Source: Atopsyche davidsoni (Eukaryota; Arthropoda; Insecta; Trichoptera; Hydrobiosidae). Taken from it: 64,000 nucleotides of DNA. Position 1 is the stretch's first letter, and each line of letters starts with the position of its first letter. The notes under the pieces are model-generated. The model did not search any database and was not told the origin of the DNA. It was given only the letters and a program-made list of their open reading frames with translations. This document shows, piece after piece, positions 11,387-23,790 of the stretch. The translations under genes and the position numbers were made by a program. The stretch is from positions 8,149,001 through 8,213,000 of the forward strand of contig JAILWY010000026.1 in assembly GCA_022113835.1 (NCBI GenBank), in the 5' to 3' direction.

Positions 11387-11644
11387 ATGAAATGTGCAGT
11401 GTTTACTAATTGTTTTTATCGATATTCGTGTTCAGTGGAGTTATTTCATTGGATTCGACTGTCGGCGAGCCGTCACATGTGTTTTAACTGACGTTTACTG
11501 TGATTTTTTTAATCGCGGTCTCGGGCGAGGGAGCGTGTTGACAACGGTTCGAGTATTTATCGAGATTCACTCGATGTTTCCTCGGAATCGTTCCGCGGTC
11601 GTGCCGTGACAACCATGGTGACGGTTGTGGTTGAAGTTTCGTAA
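11387..11644 (+). promoter_or_regulatory. osp 5' leader with upstream ORFs
   Basis: If the transcript starts upstream of here, the leader contains at least three short upstream ORFs: 11387-11491 (34 codons), 11574-11609 (11 codons) and 11615-11644 (9 codons, MVTVVVEVS). The last has ATG in the context CAACCATGG, near-ideal for initiation, and stops 38 bases before the osp ATG. Such an arrangement usually lowers or conditions translation of the main frame. The transcription start is inferred, so inclusion in the mRNA is not proven. Confidence 0.5.
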
Positions 11645-11682
11645 AAAAATATTGTCAACCATTCGCGGTGCCTCCGAGAATA

Positions 11683-11799
11683 ATGTCTGCAAGATCGGAC
11701 TGTAGGAAGTTTGCACCGAATATATTCAACAAGAGTAAATGTACCAATTGCTTTCGTCAGAAGGAGGAGCACAGCGCCGAGGCTTTGGAATCCAACAGG
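11683..11799 (+). CDS. osp: outspread (MPRIP-like) first coding exon, partial gene
   Basis: Encodes 39 codons, [19 protein letters not shown] followed by [11 protein letters not shown]. This matches the conserved N-terminus of Drosophila outspread and vertebrate myosin phosphatase Rho-interacting protein ([15 protein letters not shown]). That family carries pleckstrin homology domains and coiled coils and links Rho/myosin phosphatase signalling to actin. Cys7, Cys20 and Cys23 are conserved. The exon ends in phase 0 at AACAGG|gtgagt. The ATG has A at -3, and no earlier in-frame ATG without a stop was seen. The exon is too short for length-based ORF calling. All later exons lie beyond the window. 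Confidence 0.88.
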
Positions 11800-13262
11800 G
11801 TGAGTCGCTCGATCGATCTTACCTTTAATTATTTTTAAATTGCACCCGCGAATTGTCACTCGAGGATCTCCGATCGTTCGCTTGCCCGACGAGCGGTAGC
11901 GACACGGTTGTGAAATTAATGTTGCGTAGCTTCACGGGTTTATGGGAATTTCATGTTCTGTTTATCAACAGAAAATCTTTCCGAGTGTCGATATATTGCA
12001 CAACGTTTTGTCAATGCGAACAAAATAAACAACACTGGATATCATAAACGTGAAATCGTTTGTGCACAACCAAGGTAAATAAACACAGTCAGATGATGAT
12101 ATCACGTCAATTTCAGCATTAACATCAGTAATTTTAAATTGTATATAAGTAGTAAAAATATAAAACATTTTGTACAAGTTTTGTAACACAGTATTGGTGT
12201 ATTTTTTTTTTTTTTTTAATAAATAAAAATTATATACAGTAATTTCGAGTTAGTTTGCGATAGAAATCGGAAGAAAATAAACTTAAAATGTAAACGGAAT
12301 ACAATAAATTTTATAAAAACTTATGGTTAAAAATTCATATTTATTTTTCATAATTCTCGCGGCTACCTGTTGTGGTAATAATTATCGCAGGTTTACGAAA
12401 GACCATTTCTAAAAAAAAAAAATCGTTTTTAGTTAAAATATCGGATAATTGTGGAGTATGATTTTTAGTGCCTCTATATTTTTGAAGACAATTTTTTTTA
12501 ATGGCTAACATTAACTAAAAAATATCACAATTCACGTTTAAAAGAGTGCTCAAGAAATTCACGAAATGCATTTAAATAATTGATTATTGGTTGTAATATT
12601 TAATCAAAAATATGTAACAAATTTTGTAATGCATTTTCTAAAACACGTAAATACTCGTATAAGCGTTATTTCTGCAACTGACACCTGTGGAGTCGACAGT
12701 TTTGATACAACTTGGAAAATGTACGTATTTAGGTAGCAATAAGTAATTGCTTAGAAATCTTTTATTTAAAATATGTTTTTTTTTTGTTTAGTAAAATATT
12801 TATCTGTCTTTTAACTACAGTTTATGATAAACGAATATCTGATAAACAATGCCGTTTCATATCGAGATTGGTTGCTACTATGTTTTTTCAATTTGGACGA
12901 TGTAGTTAAAGATGTAATAAAAATTCTTATTCAGTAAAATATAAATATTACAATAGGTTTAAAATAACAATTTTTTGTATATTTATTCTATTAGTATATG
13001 AGATAATATTTCTATGTTATTTTTTTTTATTAATGTTATATGTTTTTATAGTAATTGTCAAACACAGATTAATAACTCGCTTGTTACAAAATCGAAATAA
13101 GCATACGAGGCATTGATTTATCATGAGCTATATGCAAATAATATTTTTCCTTCGCCGTCGATAATAGGAAAACTTACTCATAGACGATGCTACCACTTTT
13201 GGCAGTAACTCGAACTTTATTTACAAATAATACTTTATTCAGAAAGGTAGGCATGACACAAT
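11800..13262. other. Intron stretch, nothing recognised
   Basis: Proximal intron sequence, AT-rich with several poly-T and poly-A runs. No repeat family or coding signal was seen. Confidence 0.75.
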
Positions 13263-13270
13263 GTATAGAT

Positions 13271-13594
13271 CGGGGGTTGACAATCTTTTGATCACTACTG
13301 GCGACCGGTTTAAATTAAAAATAAACATAGATAATACAAATAGATGTAAAAGGACCCGGGGACCCACTACACTATTTTCCCTAAGAAAATCATGAACACT
13401 GACTCAGCATAAATATATCCTCAGTGAGATGGTCGCCAACCTCCTCTGAGGTGAGGCACCCGAAAAAGAAGAAGAATATAAATATGTATTCAATATCAAG
13501 TTATGATTTCTTCTTAGAAAGCTCTGTGGTGTGCACATATCAAACAGGCGGGCGACTAGTAATAGATACGCGGTCGACGTCTTGGCGACCCCTG
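13271..13594. mobile_element. Short hAT-type remnant
   Basis: The left end CGGGGGTTGACAATC and the right end (minus strand) CAGGGGTCGCCAAGA form imperfect inverted repeats of hAT type. The flanks GTATAGAT (13263-13270) and GTGTAGAG (13595-13602) match at 6 of 8 positions, as expected for a decayed 8-bp duplication. It is 324 bases long without coding capacity, so a non-autonomous copy. Confidence 0.6.
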
Positions 13595-13602
13595 GTGTAG
13601 AG

Positions 13603-15560
13603 GTTGTAAAAAAAGCCACGCATGACGCGGTACATATTGATCACTTATAATTCTTTGTAACCTTGATTCATACGCTGTTGGTACGTACGCGCTCCATGTA
13701 GGCAGATATACAGGTCTCGTGATAATTTTGGCTTTTTAATTGAAAAATGATGTCACCCGTACAGCTGGATTCGCAATGCTAATTTTCTGTTTTCATAAAT
13801 CAATATTGAGGGAGTTAATCATATGCGAATATTGGCCGGGTACTATCGCTGTTGATTCAGGTGCAGGCATCTAATTTAGTCTAAACTTTGTTTTATACGG
13901 GTAATTGGTACATAAAAGTGCTGTAATATGAAGGAAGTGTGCAATAGAGGTTCTTGAACTTTGCTATTTTTTCTTTCTGATTTTTTGATGAAATTATAAA
14001 TTTAAGATTACGCAACATCACATTATTCATATTTACATACCTGTGTCAGTTGCATGCTGTGGGTTCAATGGCAAGGTAAGTCAATGCACGTGCATTTATA
14101 CTAAGTTACGAGAGCGACTATTATATGAAAACCACATAATGATATACATGGTTTTAAAATATCACATTTCTAAGTATACTCGTATCTTGCGTAGATATTT
14201 TTTATTCCTTTGCGAGGAGGTCTAGAATTTAGCTACTTTATGAAGAATAGCTTTCTGGAAGACAAATCATGTGCTTACACGCCAGCCAGTACCTTCAAAT
14301 GAAAAAAAATACTAAAATTTTACTGCATGTGACATAATAAAACAACAAGGTAATATTAAACACTTTGAGTTCTTCAGTAATTATCACTATTATGTGATTC
14401 TTAGTTCAAATCATATTGTAATCATACAAACGAATTTTTGTCCTCATATAGGATATGTGTTATGTTTTTTTCAAGTGACAAGGATGATCCAACAGTATGT
14501 AATATTTCTCGAATATTGCCATCTCCTTTTCCAATGGTATGTATATTATTATTCTTGGAGTTAAAGTAAACTGCACTCTTAAAATGAATATTTTGAAGTC
14601 GTTATTAGGTAATATTGTAATTCGTAAATGTAAATGCAACTTTTTACATAATTCTTCAAATCACTTGTTTCACACAAACGAGATGTTTTATTAAGAAATT
14701 CACAAATTGATTACCTAATTCACGAAACATAGAACACCAGAAGAGTCATCTCATAGTTTTGACACCCGTTTGCGTGTAAGTTTTTCTCTAGATTATCTTT
14801 GGTGAGTGAATATAATATATATTTTATCGCTTTCGGGTTGCCAGAATTGTTTTTTTCTTCTTCTGAGAACTGCAAAGGATTCATCTCGGTGTGGGAGCTT
14901 TCTAAGAAAAAGTTTGGCCCGGTTTGGTGTCCTGTTATTTCCGGTGGAATATCTTTCGGGTTGTTAAACCCGCAGCAGCGCCATTGCAGCATTGTCCTTA
15001 ATCGAATTGCTGGCAATTTAAAGTTTTTTGGCGAGCGGCATCCCTGGGTCGCGTGCTGCCATTCTCCGGGCCGTCACAACGATATCAAATTATGCAAAAA
15101 AAAAATACACGTCGGCTGTATCGAGAATCGGGAAAGTGATACCCTTCGCAGACGCTCGGTTTCACTCCTTATTTTTTTAAATATCGGTGACTCGATCGTC
15201 AAAATGTGGTCAGTTTTGTATCGTAAAATAAATCTGCCTGTACGCTTTTTTGCTCTACTACCGCCGACAAGTAGGCGATCGATCATTCCGCCCGAGAAGC
15301 GACTCCGAGTAAGTCACGAATAAAAAGCAAGCTGCACTCGCGCACGTCTCCCATATCTGAAAAGCTGTCTTTTCCAGCGTCCACCGTTATTGGCTAGATC
15401 TGGCGCGAAAACGGATTAATTCCCGCCTTTTTCTCGATAATACGCAGTTAAAGAGCTCAAAAAAACAAAACAGGTGTGCAGTTTTACCGTGCGCGACGCC
15501 AGTAAAAAAACTATGCATGTTTCTAGCTTTGGGAAATCTGTAATCTCACAGTGTTACCGC
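13603..15560. other. Intron stretch, nothing recognised
   Basis: AT-rich sequence rising in GC after about 14,900. Open frames of up to 174 codons occur on the plus strand (14,799-15,323), but they resemble no known protein and overlap open frames on the other strand. Confidence 0.65.
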
Positions 15561-15599
15561 AAGACCTATGCTGGAACTGCAAACTAAACTGGAAGTATT

Positions 15600-16280
15600 T
15601 TTAGACCAGCCTGCCGCATGGGCTCACTTCGCGTAATTATTGTCGTCATGATGCGGCCGATTTTTTAACGCTTCATGTTGTGCACATAACGGTTGCATCG
15701 GCGCCGGGACCGGTTAACAACTAAAATATAAGCCGCTAATAAATACTAGTGTGATTCTTACGCTCGGCCAACTCCGAGCGGTAACTTTTTTGATCCGATG
15801 GGCTGGAAATAACGCTCGTTGAGCAATTTCGCGAATATGCCTCAGTTCCACCTTCTACCTTCTATCCGCGCCTACCGAGAATCGAAATCAGATAACGCGA
15901 CTCATAACGCATCCTTAGCTTGCGGAAAAATATTACAGACACTACAGTTGCCTTTTGGCTGTATTCGATATCAACATAAAAATAAATATTGTGCGTACAT
16001 GTTGATTTGGCTTTTTTTATATGTTTGAAGTAACTAACTACCGAATTGATTTTAACTCGTTTATTTATGTTCAAATAGTCTGTTAGTTGTGATCAGTTAC
16101 TCGAGTGGGACAGTCGGAGGGGTGGTTTTGGAGCGGGCGCGCGTGTGGCCGTCCTGTCGTCGCTGCTATCACCCGTTCGACTATCTCCCGGGTGAGATAT
16201 CTGCGAGCTCCGCTAACGGTGGTTCATTCATGCCGAGCGGCCGGTGACGGGTAGCGGTCAGAGCCGAAGAAAGCTATTTC
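15600..16280. promoter_or_regulatory. GC-rich islets; possible internal promoter
   Basis: Two CpG-rich blocks (about 15,600-15,790 and 16,095-16,270) lie in AT-rich intron. The second begins near TCAGTTAC, an initiator-like site, and contains a CCGG|GTGAGA donor-like site near 16,190. That layout would suit an alternative non-coding first exon of osp, but there is no coding evidence. Confidence 0.3.
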
Positions 16281-18690
16281 AAGATTCTTGAAAAATCCCA
16301 TTCATCTCTGTGCGTACAGTCCGTCTATTTACAACAGTCAAAACACCGATAAAACGTTTTATTAAATTTACTACACGTGCCATGTAATTCTGGAATGATG
16401 AAATCATTTGATCTCCATGCCATGCGTGCTGATTTTCAAACGATGTTTACGCAATTTGGAAATCAAGTTTTCTTTTCTTAAAAAAGACACAATTGACAAT
16501 TCATAGTTAATTATTTATTTCATTCAGTTATCGATTTACTTCAATCCATTCAATTTGTTTTAAATTACTTGAGTTATTTCGCTTAAAATTTAGAAAAAAT
16601 CTATAAAATTAATTTATCGATCCCGATACCTTAAAATCATATATTCTTGTAGCGTAAAACCGATGCATTTTGATTTAGTTTTCTTGTTTTTTTAGTAAAT
16701 ATTGTTTGCTACGTAAACCAAGATTTAAAGTTAATTGTTGTTTTAGAAAACCGATTGACTATACCCACACACCTAAGCTGCTATCGCCGACCGCTTCTCG
16801 AGCCACTCTGTCATCCAGTTAAATTGTTAACCCTTCTCTCGTTGGAGTTTGTCTATCGGAATAAATTTAAATCCAAAATGAATACGCCTGATGCTTCGTT
16901 ACTTCAGTTTCATTTTTATCAGATTAGACTGAAAGTCGAGCCATGGATTCTCCTCAAGAATGTAACAAATGTTCCCAACAATATTCATTGGTTCTTCGAA
17001 TTATATCTAGCACGATCGATACACCAGAGGCAGAAACATTCTAAAAATATACTGAACCGTATGCTGTCTTTCAAATGTTACGTAAACTGCGGATTTTATT
17101 GATTATTTACATAGTCTTTTTGAAATTTATAATTAAAACTATGTTTAATTTGTACATCTACTTATATATAAATGTGTACAATCAATTAATAGTAAACGAT
17201 TAATCCTATACTGGAGTATTTTTAAGTTTGATATATCTGCAATTGCTTCTAAATATCAAAATGATTAAAATAATCTAGTTAAAAAAACATCACATGCCAG
17301 TTAAATCAATTATGAGTGTCGGCTTATATTCTACTCTTTTTTGTTAAATTTTCTTTATACATAAATTATTTCGATTCTAGACTGAAAAACGCATTAGATT
17401 GAACTTTTCCCATCGATTGATTGTAGAAGTGCATCCTCGGATTTTTTATTCACGAGCGGCACATCGGGCAGTATAATTTTTAAATAAAACCCGATTCTCT
17501 CTTGCAATTAGATATCAATAATAGAGGTGTCTTTGTCTGGCGGATTGCCATTCCGGTTTCTATACATACGGGTAATAGGCCAGTATACACAGTTTATTGC
17601 CAGGCCTAACAACTGTTTTTCTATATCCTTACACGTATTATTTATGCGTATTGTTTACTACTTCACACATATCAGTTCAAACTCTAATAATTTGCACCAG
17701 CGATTGACTGATTGAACCTTAGCAAAATATCTGCCCCCTCTTCGCTTTAATTGTAATACATATTTTACTGGCGCTGTACATTGATTTTTTATTCTATCGC
17801 GTTTTTAAATTGAACATTTTTGCACTTGTGATTTTTACAATTGACATGAATTTATTAAGATACTCTTTCTTAGAGTAAGTGGTCTTGCGTCTTGTGGTTC
17901 CATGTTCTGGTATTAACTAAACCTTTGATTGACAATCTAGTTAAAATTAATCAGGATATTGCTAGTAGAATTAAGTACAACGAAAGAGTTTCATTATCAG
18001 TTGTCCTCTTTAAATAACATTGGCGTAAGTCAGATGTAGTTAGTATCATCTGAGAGTTTTTCTTTAACTTCAAAAGTTTCTTTCGTCGCATAGTTGTTAT
18101 GTATTATTTCGGATTCCTTTCACCATTTTGGTATGTATACTCACGTCATATTTCATCAATTTTCAGATGAAAACATGGAGGTGAGTTTGGTACATTGTAA
18201 GAAAGAGCTTGGTTTCAAATATGAAAATTTATTTCAAATATTGATTGAGAAGTTAATGTTACTGCATTTCTGTCCGGTCTCCGCTGGCGATTTTGTAGAA
18301 GCATGACTGTCTGTTTTTTTTTTAGATATTACACAATACAATACAATTTATAATAGTAAACGTAAGATTCATTATCATTAATCGCTAAGGTGGATATTTT
18401 AGTTAACTTTTGAATTCTCAATTAAAAGTTCAACACAATTGTTACTGGGAACATTTTTGTTTTTTTTAATGTTGCTTGTACCAGATATATATTGATAACA
18501 TTTTATAGTTTCGATAGGGGATTTAAAAAATCCAATATAGTTGTGTCATTTTCACTGTCTGTACTCTATGATTTCGTGCAACTTGTGCGTAGATTATTTT
18601 CAATTCTTCATATTAATAATTAGTAAAACTCGGAGTAATAAAGATAGTTATCTAATTCATGGTAATATTTGATTGACAATGAGAGAATGA
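16281..18690. other. Intron stretch, nothing recognised
   Basis: AT-rich intron sequence. Open frames at 16,755-17,102 and elsewhere look like chance. Confidence 0.65.
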
Positions 18691-19110
18691 TGTCGGGGTG
18701 AGGCAGAGCCCGCGCCCGGCACAGCACCGGCCGGAGCGCGAGCCCCCGGCAGCCGGCCGGAGCCGGATGGTGCCGGATGGTGCCGGATGGTGCCGGATGG
18801 TGCCGGATGGTGCCGGATGGTCCATGAGACGCGAGGCATGAAGTTTCCCCGAGCAGCGGCGCGGCGGTTTCTCCGGCCTCACACGCCCAGGCCATTGTTC
18901 GGAGTACCTAGCGGGCACCGTGCCTCTCGCGGCAATCCCCACGGCGAGGGACGCCCCCGACTCTTGCATGGAGCATGAAAAAACCATTCGGAATGCTAAG
19001 TAGGCAAACGATCCAGAACAATTACTTTAATGCCGACATCTCGCTGCGGCGACCCCGCAGCCACCATCGACGTCTCTCGACACTCACTTGGAGACCATTC
19101 CGCGAGACGA
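18690..19110. other. GC-rich islet with minisatellite
   Basis: A sharply bounded GC- and CpG-rich block of about 420 bases in AT-rich DNA, holding the 10-bp tandem repeat at 18,761-18,820. The open frames here on both strands are by-products of the repeat and composition. Confidence 0.7.
18761..18820. repeat. 10-bp minisatellite, six copies
   Basis: One unit AGCCGGATGG is followed by five perfect units of TGCCGGATGG. Perfect identity between units suggests recent expansion. Confidence 0.95.
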
Positions 19111-20912
19111 CGGTGACTCTTTGTCAAAAGCCTTATAAATATCTTGCATATTGCCTGTAGACCGGTAGATAGAATATAGCAGTGCTAGATTTTATCTAAA
19201 TCTAAAATTATGAAATATAAACCATAATTCAATTGTGATAAAAAATATATACAGGTGCTTCTACAATCCGGTGTATTGTCGGGATATTTACTAACCCAGT
19301 AAATTAAAAAAAAAAAGTGTTTTGCCGTGTGAAAACGCGCACATTACCACCCCTATGTGTAAAAAAATAAATGTAAGTTTTTAAATCCATTAAAATGTAT
19401 GGTGTGTACACTTGCCAAATTTTACATTTACTACCTGAAGTATTACGTATTAAGGTCAGTATCTTCAGTTCAACGGCAGCGTAACACAAAATAACAAAAA
19501 AATCAAGCACAATGTTCAAACACGTCAACGGAATAACAATGATGTGTCCATAGTGCATTATATAACAAGATTTGTTTGGTTTGTTTACAATCCTCTTCCA
19601 TACATTGTCTATGGTTGAATGCATTTGGACGCGCGGGGCGGGCGGAGGGGAACTGCATTCCTGACATGATCGGTTTTTTTCAACACTTCGTCCCTTGGAC
19701 CCGCTCGCTGGGGCTCACCTGGCCTCAACTCACCTGCAGCTTTGGGCCATAGCGAAGTAGTACGATACACTAAGCGCTTGATTTTTTCTTGTATATGTAT
19801 AAATAAACAAACTGTTTTATGACTGTTGATTGTGACTTTGTGATTTATTGAATAATATTTAAATAATTAAAACTGTGATTTTTATTTGTAAATATTTGTG
19901 CCTGAGTTATAAACAAATTTGCAGACTCAAAATATGCACTATTTTGCTTAAATTTTACTAAAGCAGAGCGAATTATTTTTACTACTTATTTTTTTTAAAA
20001 TTATGTTTCCATTCCCCATATTATTAATTAGGATTCATCAGCTGTAAAATAAAAAAAATCAAAATATGACATATTTATCAAACAACTTGGATCTAGAATT
20101 CTTACTTAAAAGCAAGTGCTCACCACTGATATTCATTAAGTATATTTCTTATAAATAATCATGTAAAATATAAAATAAAGAAATGTAAGTAGGAATGATA
20201 GAAAAATGCAATTTTTTTTATAAAATATCATTTATATTGTAAAATAAAATCATGAAAATATATAGGTAAAATTACACCTGTTTGGTTTTACAACTCGTCT
20301 TTACTTTTGCTTTAAAATGTATTCAGAGTGAGTCATGGAACGTCTTGATTATTTAGATAATTGACTGGTGAGTGATTGACTTAAGATGTTTGTGTGCCTA
20401 CTTGGCCGGAGATACATTATGTATTGAGAACGTATATAATATATACAATACATGGGCCGCTATTGTACCGCCCGCTCGCCGAGCAGCCTGAACGCCTCGC
20501 GCTCCCGCTGGTGCCCATCTTCTGATCTCTTGATTTTGGTTGCCATTAAGTAATTGGCAAGCGTAAAAAAGCGCGTGGAAAATGTTTTCGTTTTGTTTGG
20601 CTCTGGTGCTATTATAAAATTCTGCGCTCTGATAATTTTCTTGTATAATTAAGGTAATTAATTGTGTATTTTTCACGTACAACCGAATTGTTGTGTTATG
20701 CGAGGGGATTACGATTCTCTAGTTTTTTAATATTACTTTTGCAAGTAATATAACGCCCTGAATACTCTATTTATGTTTTTAAAAAACTAATGAGGTTTTT
20801 GGTATTATTATTATTTAATATATTTTTTAGTAAGCATTTTTATAGAATGTTGTAAAACTAAAACACGCCTGTTAAAAAAATAATACAAAAAAAAAAAAAA
20901 AAACAAAAACAA

Positions 20913-20944
<32 letters not shown>

Positions 20945-21420
20945 ATGAATTCGTAATTATACGTATTTAAATTTCAGGATAAATCAAATTAACTTATGGT
21001 GAGATTAAATCTATTAGAATATCAACATCACGTTAAATAATTAAAAATAAACTGAAAGGTAAGACTACTTTTGTTAAATGTTTGTTAATTTTTTTAGGCT
21101 TTATAATGGTTTTTTTAGTGTTTATATAGCAATAAAATATTTTTTTTAGAAATTCTATGTACATATATAAAGTCCGTAATTAACACAAATAAGTACGCAC
21201 TTGCTGGAATGTAAATTCATACTAGGTATGCGCCTATCACACAATAGTGTGACTAATCCGAAAAAAACAATGCGCACAGTGGACAACTCCACATTGTATA
21301 GTACATGCATGTATGTATTACAACAAAAAAAGCAAACCGTGCTCAGAAATCCCAAATTTTTCTTTATTGCAATTGTTTCGGAAAAACAACACGGAATATG
21401 GAATAAATTGGAATCGTCCA
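19111..21420. other. Intron stretch with poly-A/TA run
   Basis: AT-rich intron. It includes a small GC-rich patch near 19,630-19,740 and another near 20,455-20,520 and the A-rich run at 20,877-20,944. No gene is recognised. Confidence 0.65.
20877..20944. repeat. Poly-A tract followed by TA repeat
   Basis: Nearly pure A with occasional C or T, then (TA)n. It could be the tail of a degraded retroposed sequence or a simple low-complexity tract; no retroposon body was recognised upstream. Confidence 0.7.
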
Positions 21421-21455
21421 TTCTGGCTGCGCTTGCTGCGTCGCTCGGGTGTCGG

Positions 21456-21484
21456 GAGTCTCGAGTCTCGAGTCTCGAGTCTCG
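21456..21484. repeat. 7-bp tandem repeat in a GC-rich islet
   Basis: About four copies of GAGTCTC lie in a GC-rich islet (about 21,420-21,660). Adjacent units create CTCGAG palindromes. Confidence 0.85.
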
Positions 21485-22189
21485 GTTGCGATGGTCGCCC
21501 CTCGTTCGTAAATAGATTTAGTGAGCGACGCCGCGGCCCGCTGCACCGAGACGCGCGCCGGTCTCGCACAAACCTATTTCTGTCAATCTCGTGTATCTTT
21601 CCATGGGTCCTTCGGAAGTTGCGAAAATACAAGTGCACTTCTCTGAGGAGGCCGCAGTAGCGCTAGTTACATTCCATGCATATATATAGTAGATATATTC
21701 TGCGGTGTGGCGACTTATAATAGGCTGGGCTCACACTGAGGACGAATCGGTTGTAACAAAACAAAACAGTATTGTAACACAACTGATACATCTTAGAGGA
21801 AGAATACAAGATAATTCTTACTTACGATGCTTATCAATCTAGATATTATCGGATGGATCAAGATAATTCCCGTAGGCTCGATGTTTATTAGTATTGGATT
21901 CATGGTTTCAGTAGACCACTGGTGACGGCTTATCAATAAACTGTGTGTGGTTGATAATAATAAAAGTTTTAAGAATTCTTTAAATGTCTCGTTATGTCGC
22001 ATTCCTTGGAATTCATTACGCTCGATGTATATATATTTTATTCAAAAGCGTCCTATGGAATGTATTGTTGCTGTAAATTACCAGTTTTAGAATTTAATCA
22101 TAATTCACGCCTTCGTGATTTTCAACATTCAAAAAGTAATTTATGACAGTAATTGGTATACTTTCTCGATTCTTAACTCATTGCTCGCC

Positions 22190-22390
22190 ATTGACACTCG
22201 GCTATCTCTTTCGCGAGCTCGGGAAGACCGCGTTCACCGGGACTGCAGGCGATGACCAGATGATGTAGCTGGCCAGCGCGGACTCGTGTAGCGCCCGGCC
22301 GTTTAGTCCTATCTCCGTGCCGCCGTGTAAACAGAGTCGTGCTCGCCTCGCGCGGGCTTGTACAGCGCGGCTCGAGCTCCACATGTTCAT
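22190..22390. other. GC-rich islet
   Basis: About 200 bases rich in CpG (gcgcggctcgagc and similar). Open frames on the minus strand are not protein-like by motif. Function unknown. Confidence 0.5.
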
Positions 22391-23519
22391 TTGATATGGA
22401 GGACTACATATCGATCTAACAGTCGACTTGCAAACTCACATTCGTTATTCTCACTACAAACGCTTGGTGCTCAAAACGCCGACCACAGTCCCGAAGCAGC
22501 CTCTTAGACCGAATATGAGTAAGATTTGACTAAAAATTAAATTTAAAATATAATGCATATCTTACAAAAAATAGCTTCTTTGGTGCTTTATTTCGGTGGG
22601 TTCTGGTGTAATGAACTGGGAATATCAATCTTTGATAGTATTTATTTGCGTGATCTGAAAGAAAATAAAGTTAAGCTTCATTCGTGTTAGGCGCGTTATC
22701 ACCGTTATCGCCGTCTCTCCATTGTATGGTAAGTGGGCCTGATAAGTCTAAATCCTTAACTCATTACCATCGATCAACGTCATTCAAAGCGAGATGAAGG
22801 TCGAGGCTCGGCAGTTGAAATTTACGAACTGTATACCATATGGTCCTGTCGTATCTATTATTATTTGAATGCAAAAATTAATAATATGTCTTTAAAATAA
22901 TTTATGTACCCGCCCCCGCACACACCGTCCACTGATACCTGAGGTCGTCCGGTAGTTTTGTTTTATTGAAAGATTTCTTTCTCAGAATTTTGAGTGTTTT
23001 TTTTTAAACGAATTCCCTTCACAATAATTCCCAACACTAAATATTATTCTAATACAAGACTTTTTTTGCCACATATTTATGTTATCGCTGTTGAAATATT
23101 TTAGGTGATTAATTAGTACTCCGTTGAAAGGGAAAATCTGCTAAAACGAATTGTCGTTTATGTATAATTCGAATCTTTATTGTATTTATTTAAAAAAAGT
23201 TTGATAAGAGAGTAGACCTGTATTTGTTATTTGAAAATCACGTCTAAGATGTTGATCTTACTGTTTGGTACAGCACATTGTGTAGTAGAAATGTATCGTT
23301 TTTTTATAGTACTACGCGATGGTGCGTACTCATACTTTTAGAAATGATTTTGAAAAATAATTGTCTTAGCAATATGGTGTTGTATTATCTGCTGCGTCTA
23401 TAATTTTGGCTGTAGGTGTATTTCGTTTCATTAGATACCGACCCGAGATCTGTTTTTGCCGATCAGTGATTATCGTTGATATAGCGATGATCACTGAGGG
23501 AATACTGGTGTGTGGCAAC

Positions 23520-23790
23520 TTAGGCACAGTTCGCGGCGGCTTTTACTCGCTCAGAGCCATTGGCATTGTAGGCGACATTATTGAGAGTGTGGTCTAGTAG
23601 GCGGCGCCCCCGCGCTATGCTAATGGAGGGCGGGGCGGGGCGCCCTGGCCGGGCTGCCTCGCGTCGCGCGTCCGGTGATGTATGCGCGGCTCTGGTACCT
23701 TAGCGATTGTAATTATTTTGATGTATTCAGCATTCACCACCGAGGCGGACAAGGCTGAAGACCCACGCGACAGCCGAGCCCTGGAGCACT
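23520..23790. other. GC-rich islet with G-run and GC box
   Basis: Contains GAGGGCGGGGCGGGGCGC at about 23,626-23,643, which holds GC boxes (GGGGCGGGG, bound by Sp1/KLF-type factors). With a further GGG nearby it could form a G-quadruplex. It may be a regulatory islet. Confidence 0.45.

Noticed and set aside
14046..14075. Initiator-like TCAGTT followed by an AAG|GTAAGT donor, possible tiny alternative first exon
   Set aside because: Only two short motifs; no coding content or promoter composition.
14799..15323. 174-codon plus-strand ORF
   Set aside because: Overlaps open frames on the minus strand, resembles no protein family, and has no splice or promoter context.
18167..18180. 14-base microexon candidate between ttttcag and gtgagt
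   Set aside because: Both splice sites are good, but 14 bases would break the phase after osp exon 1 and there is no matching residue in the family. Chance pairing is likely.
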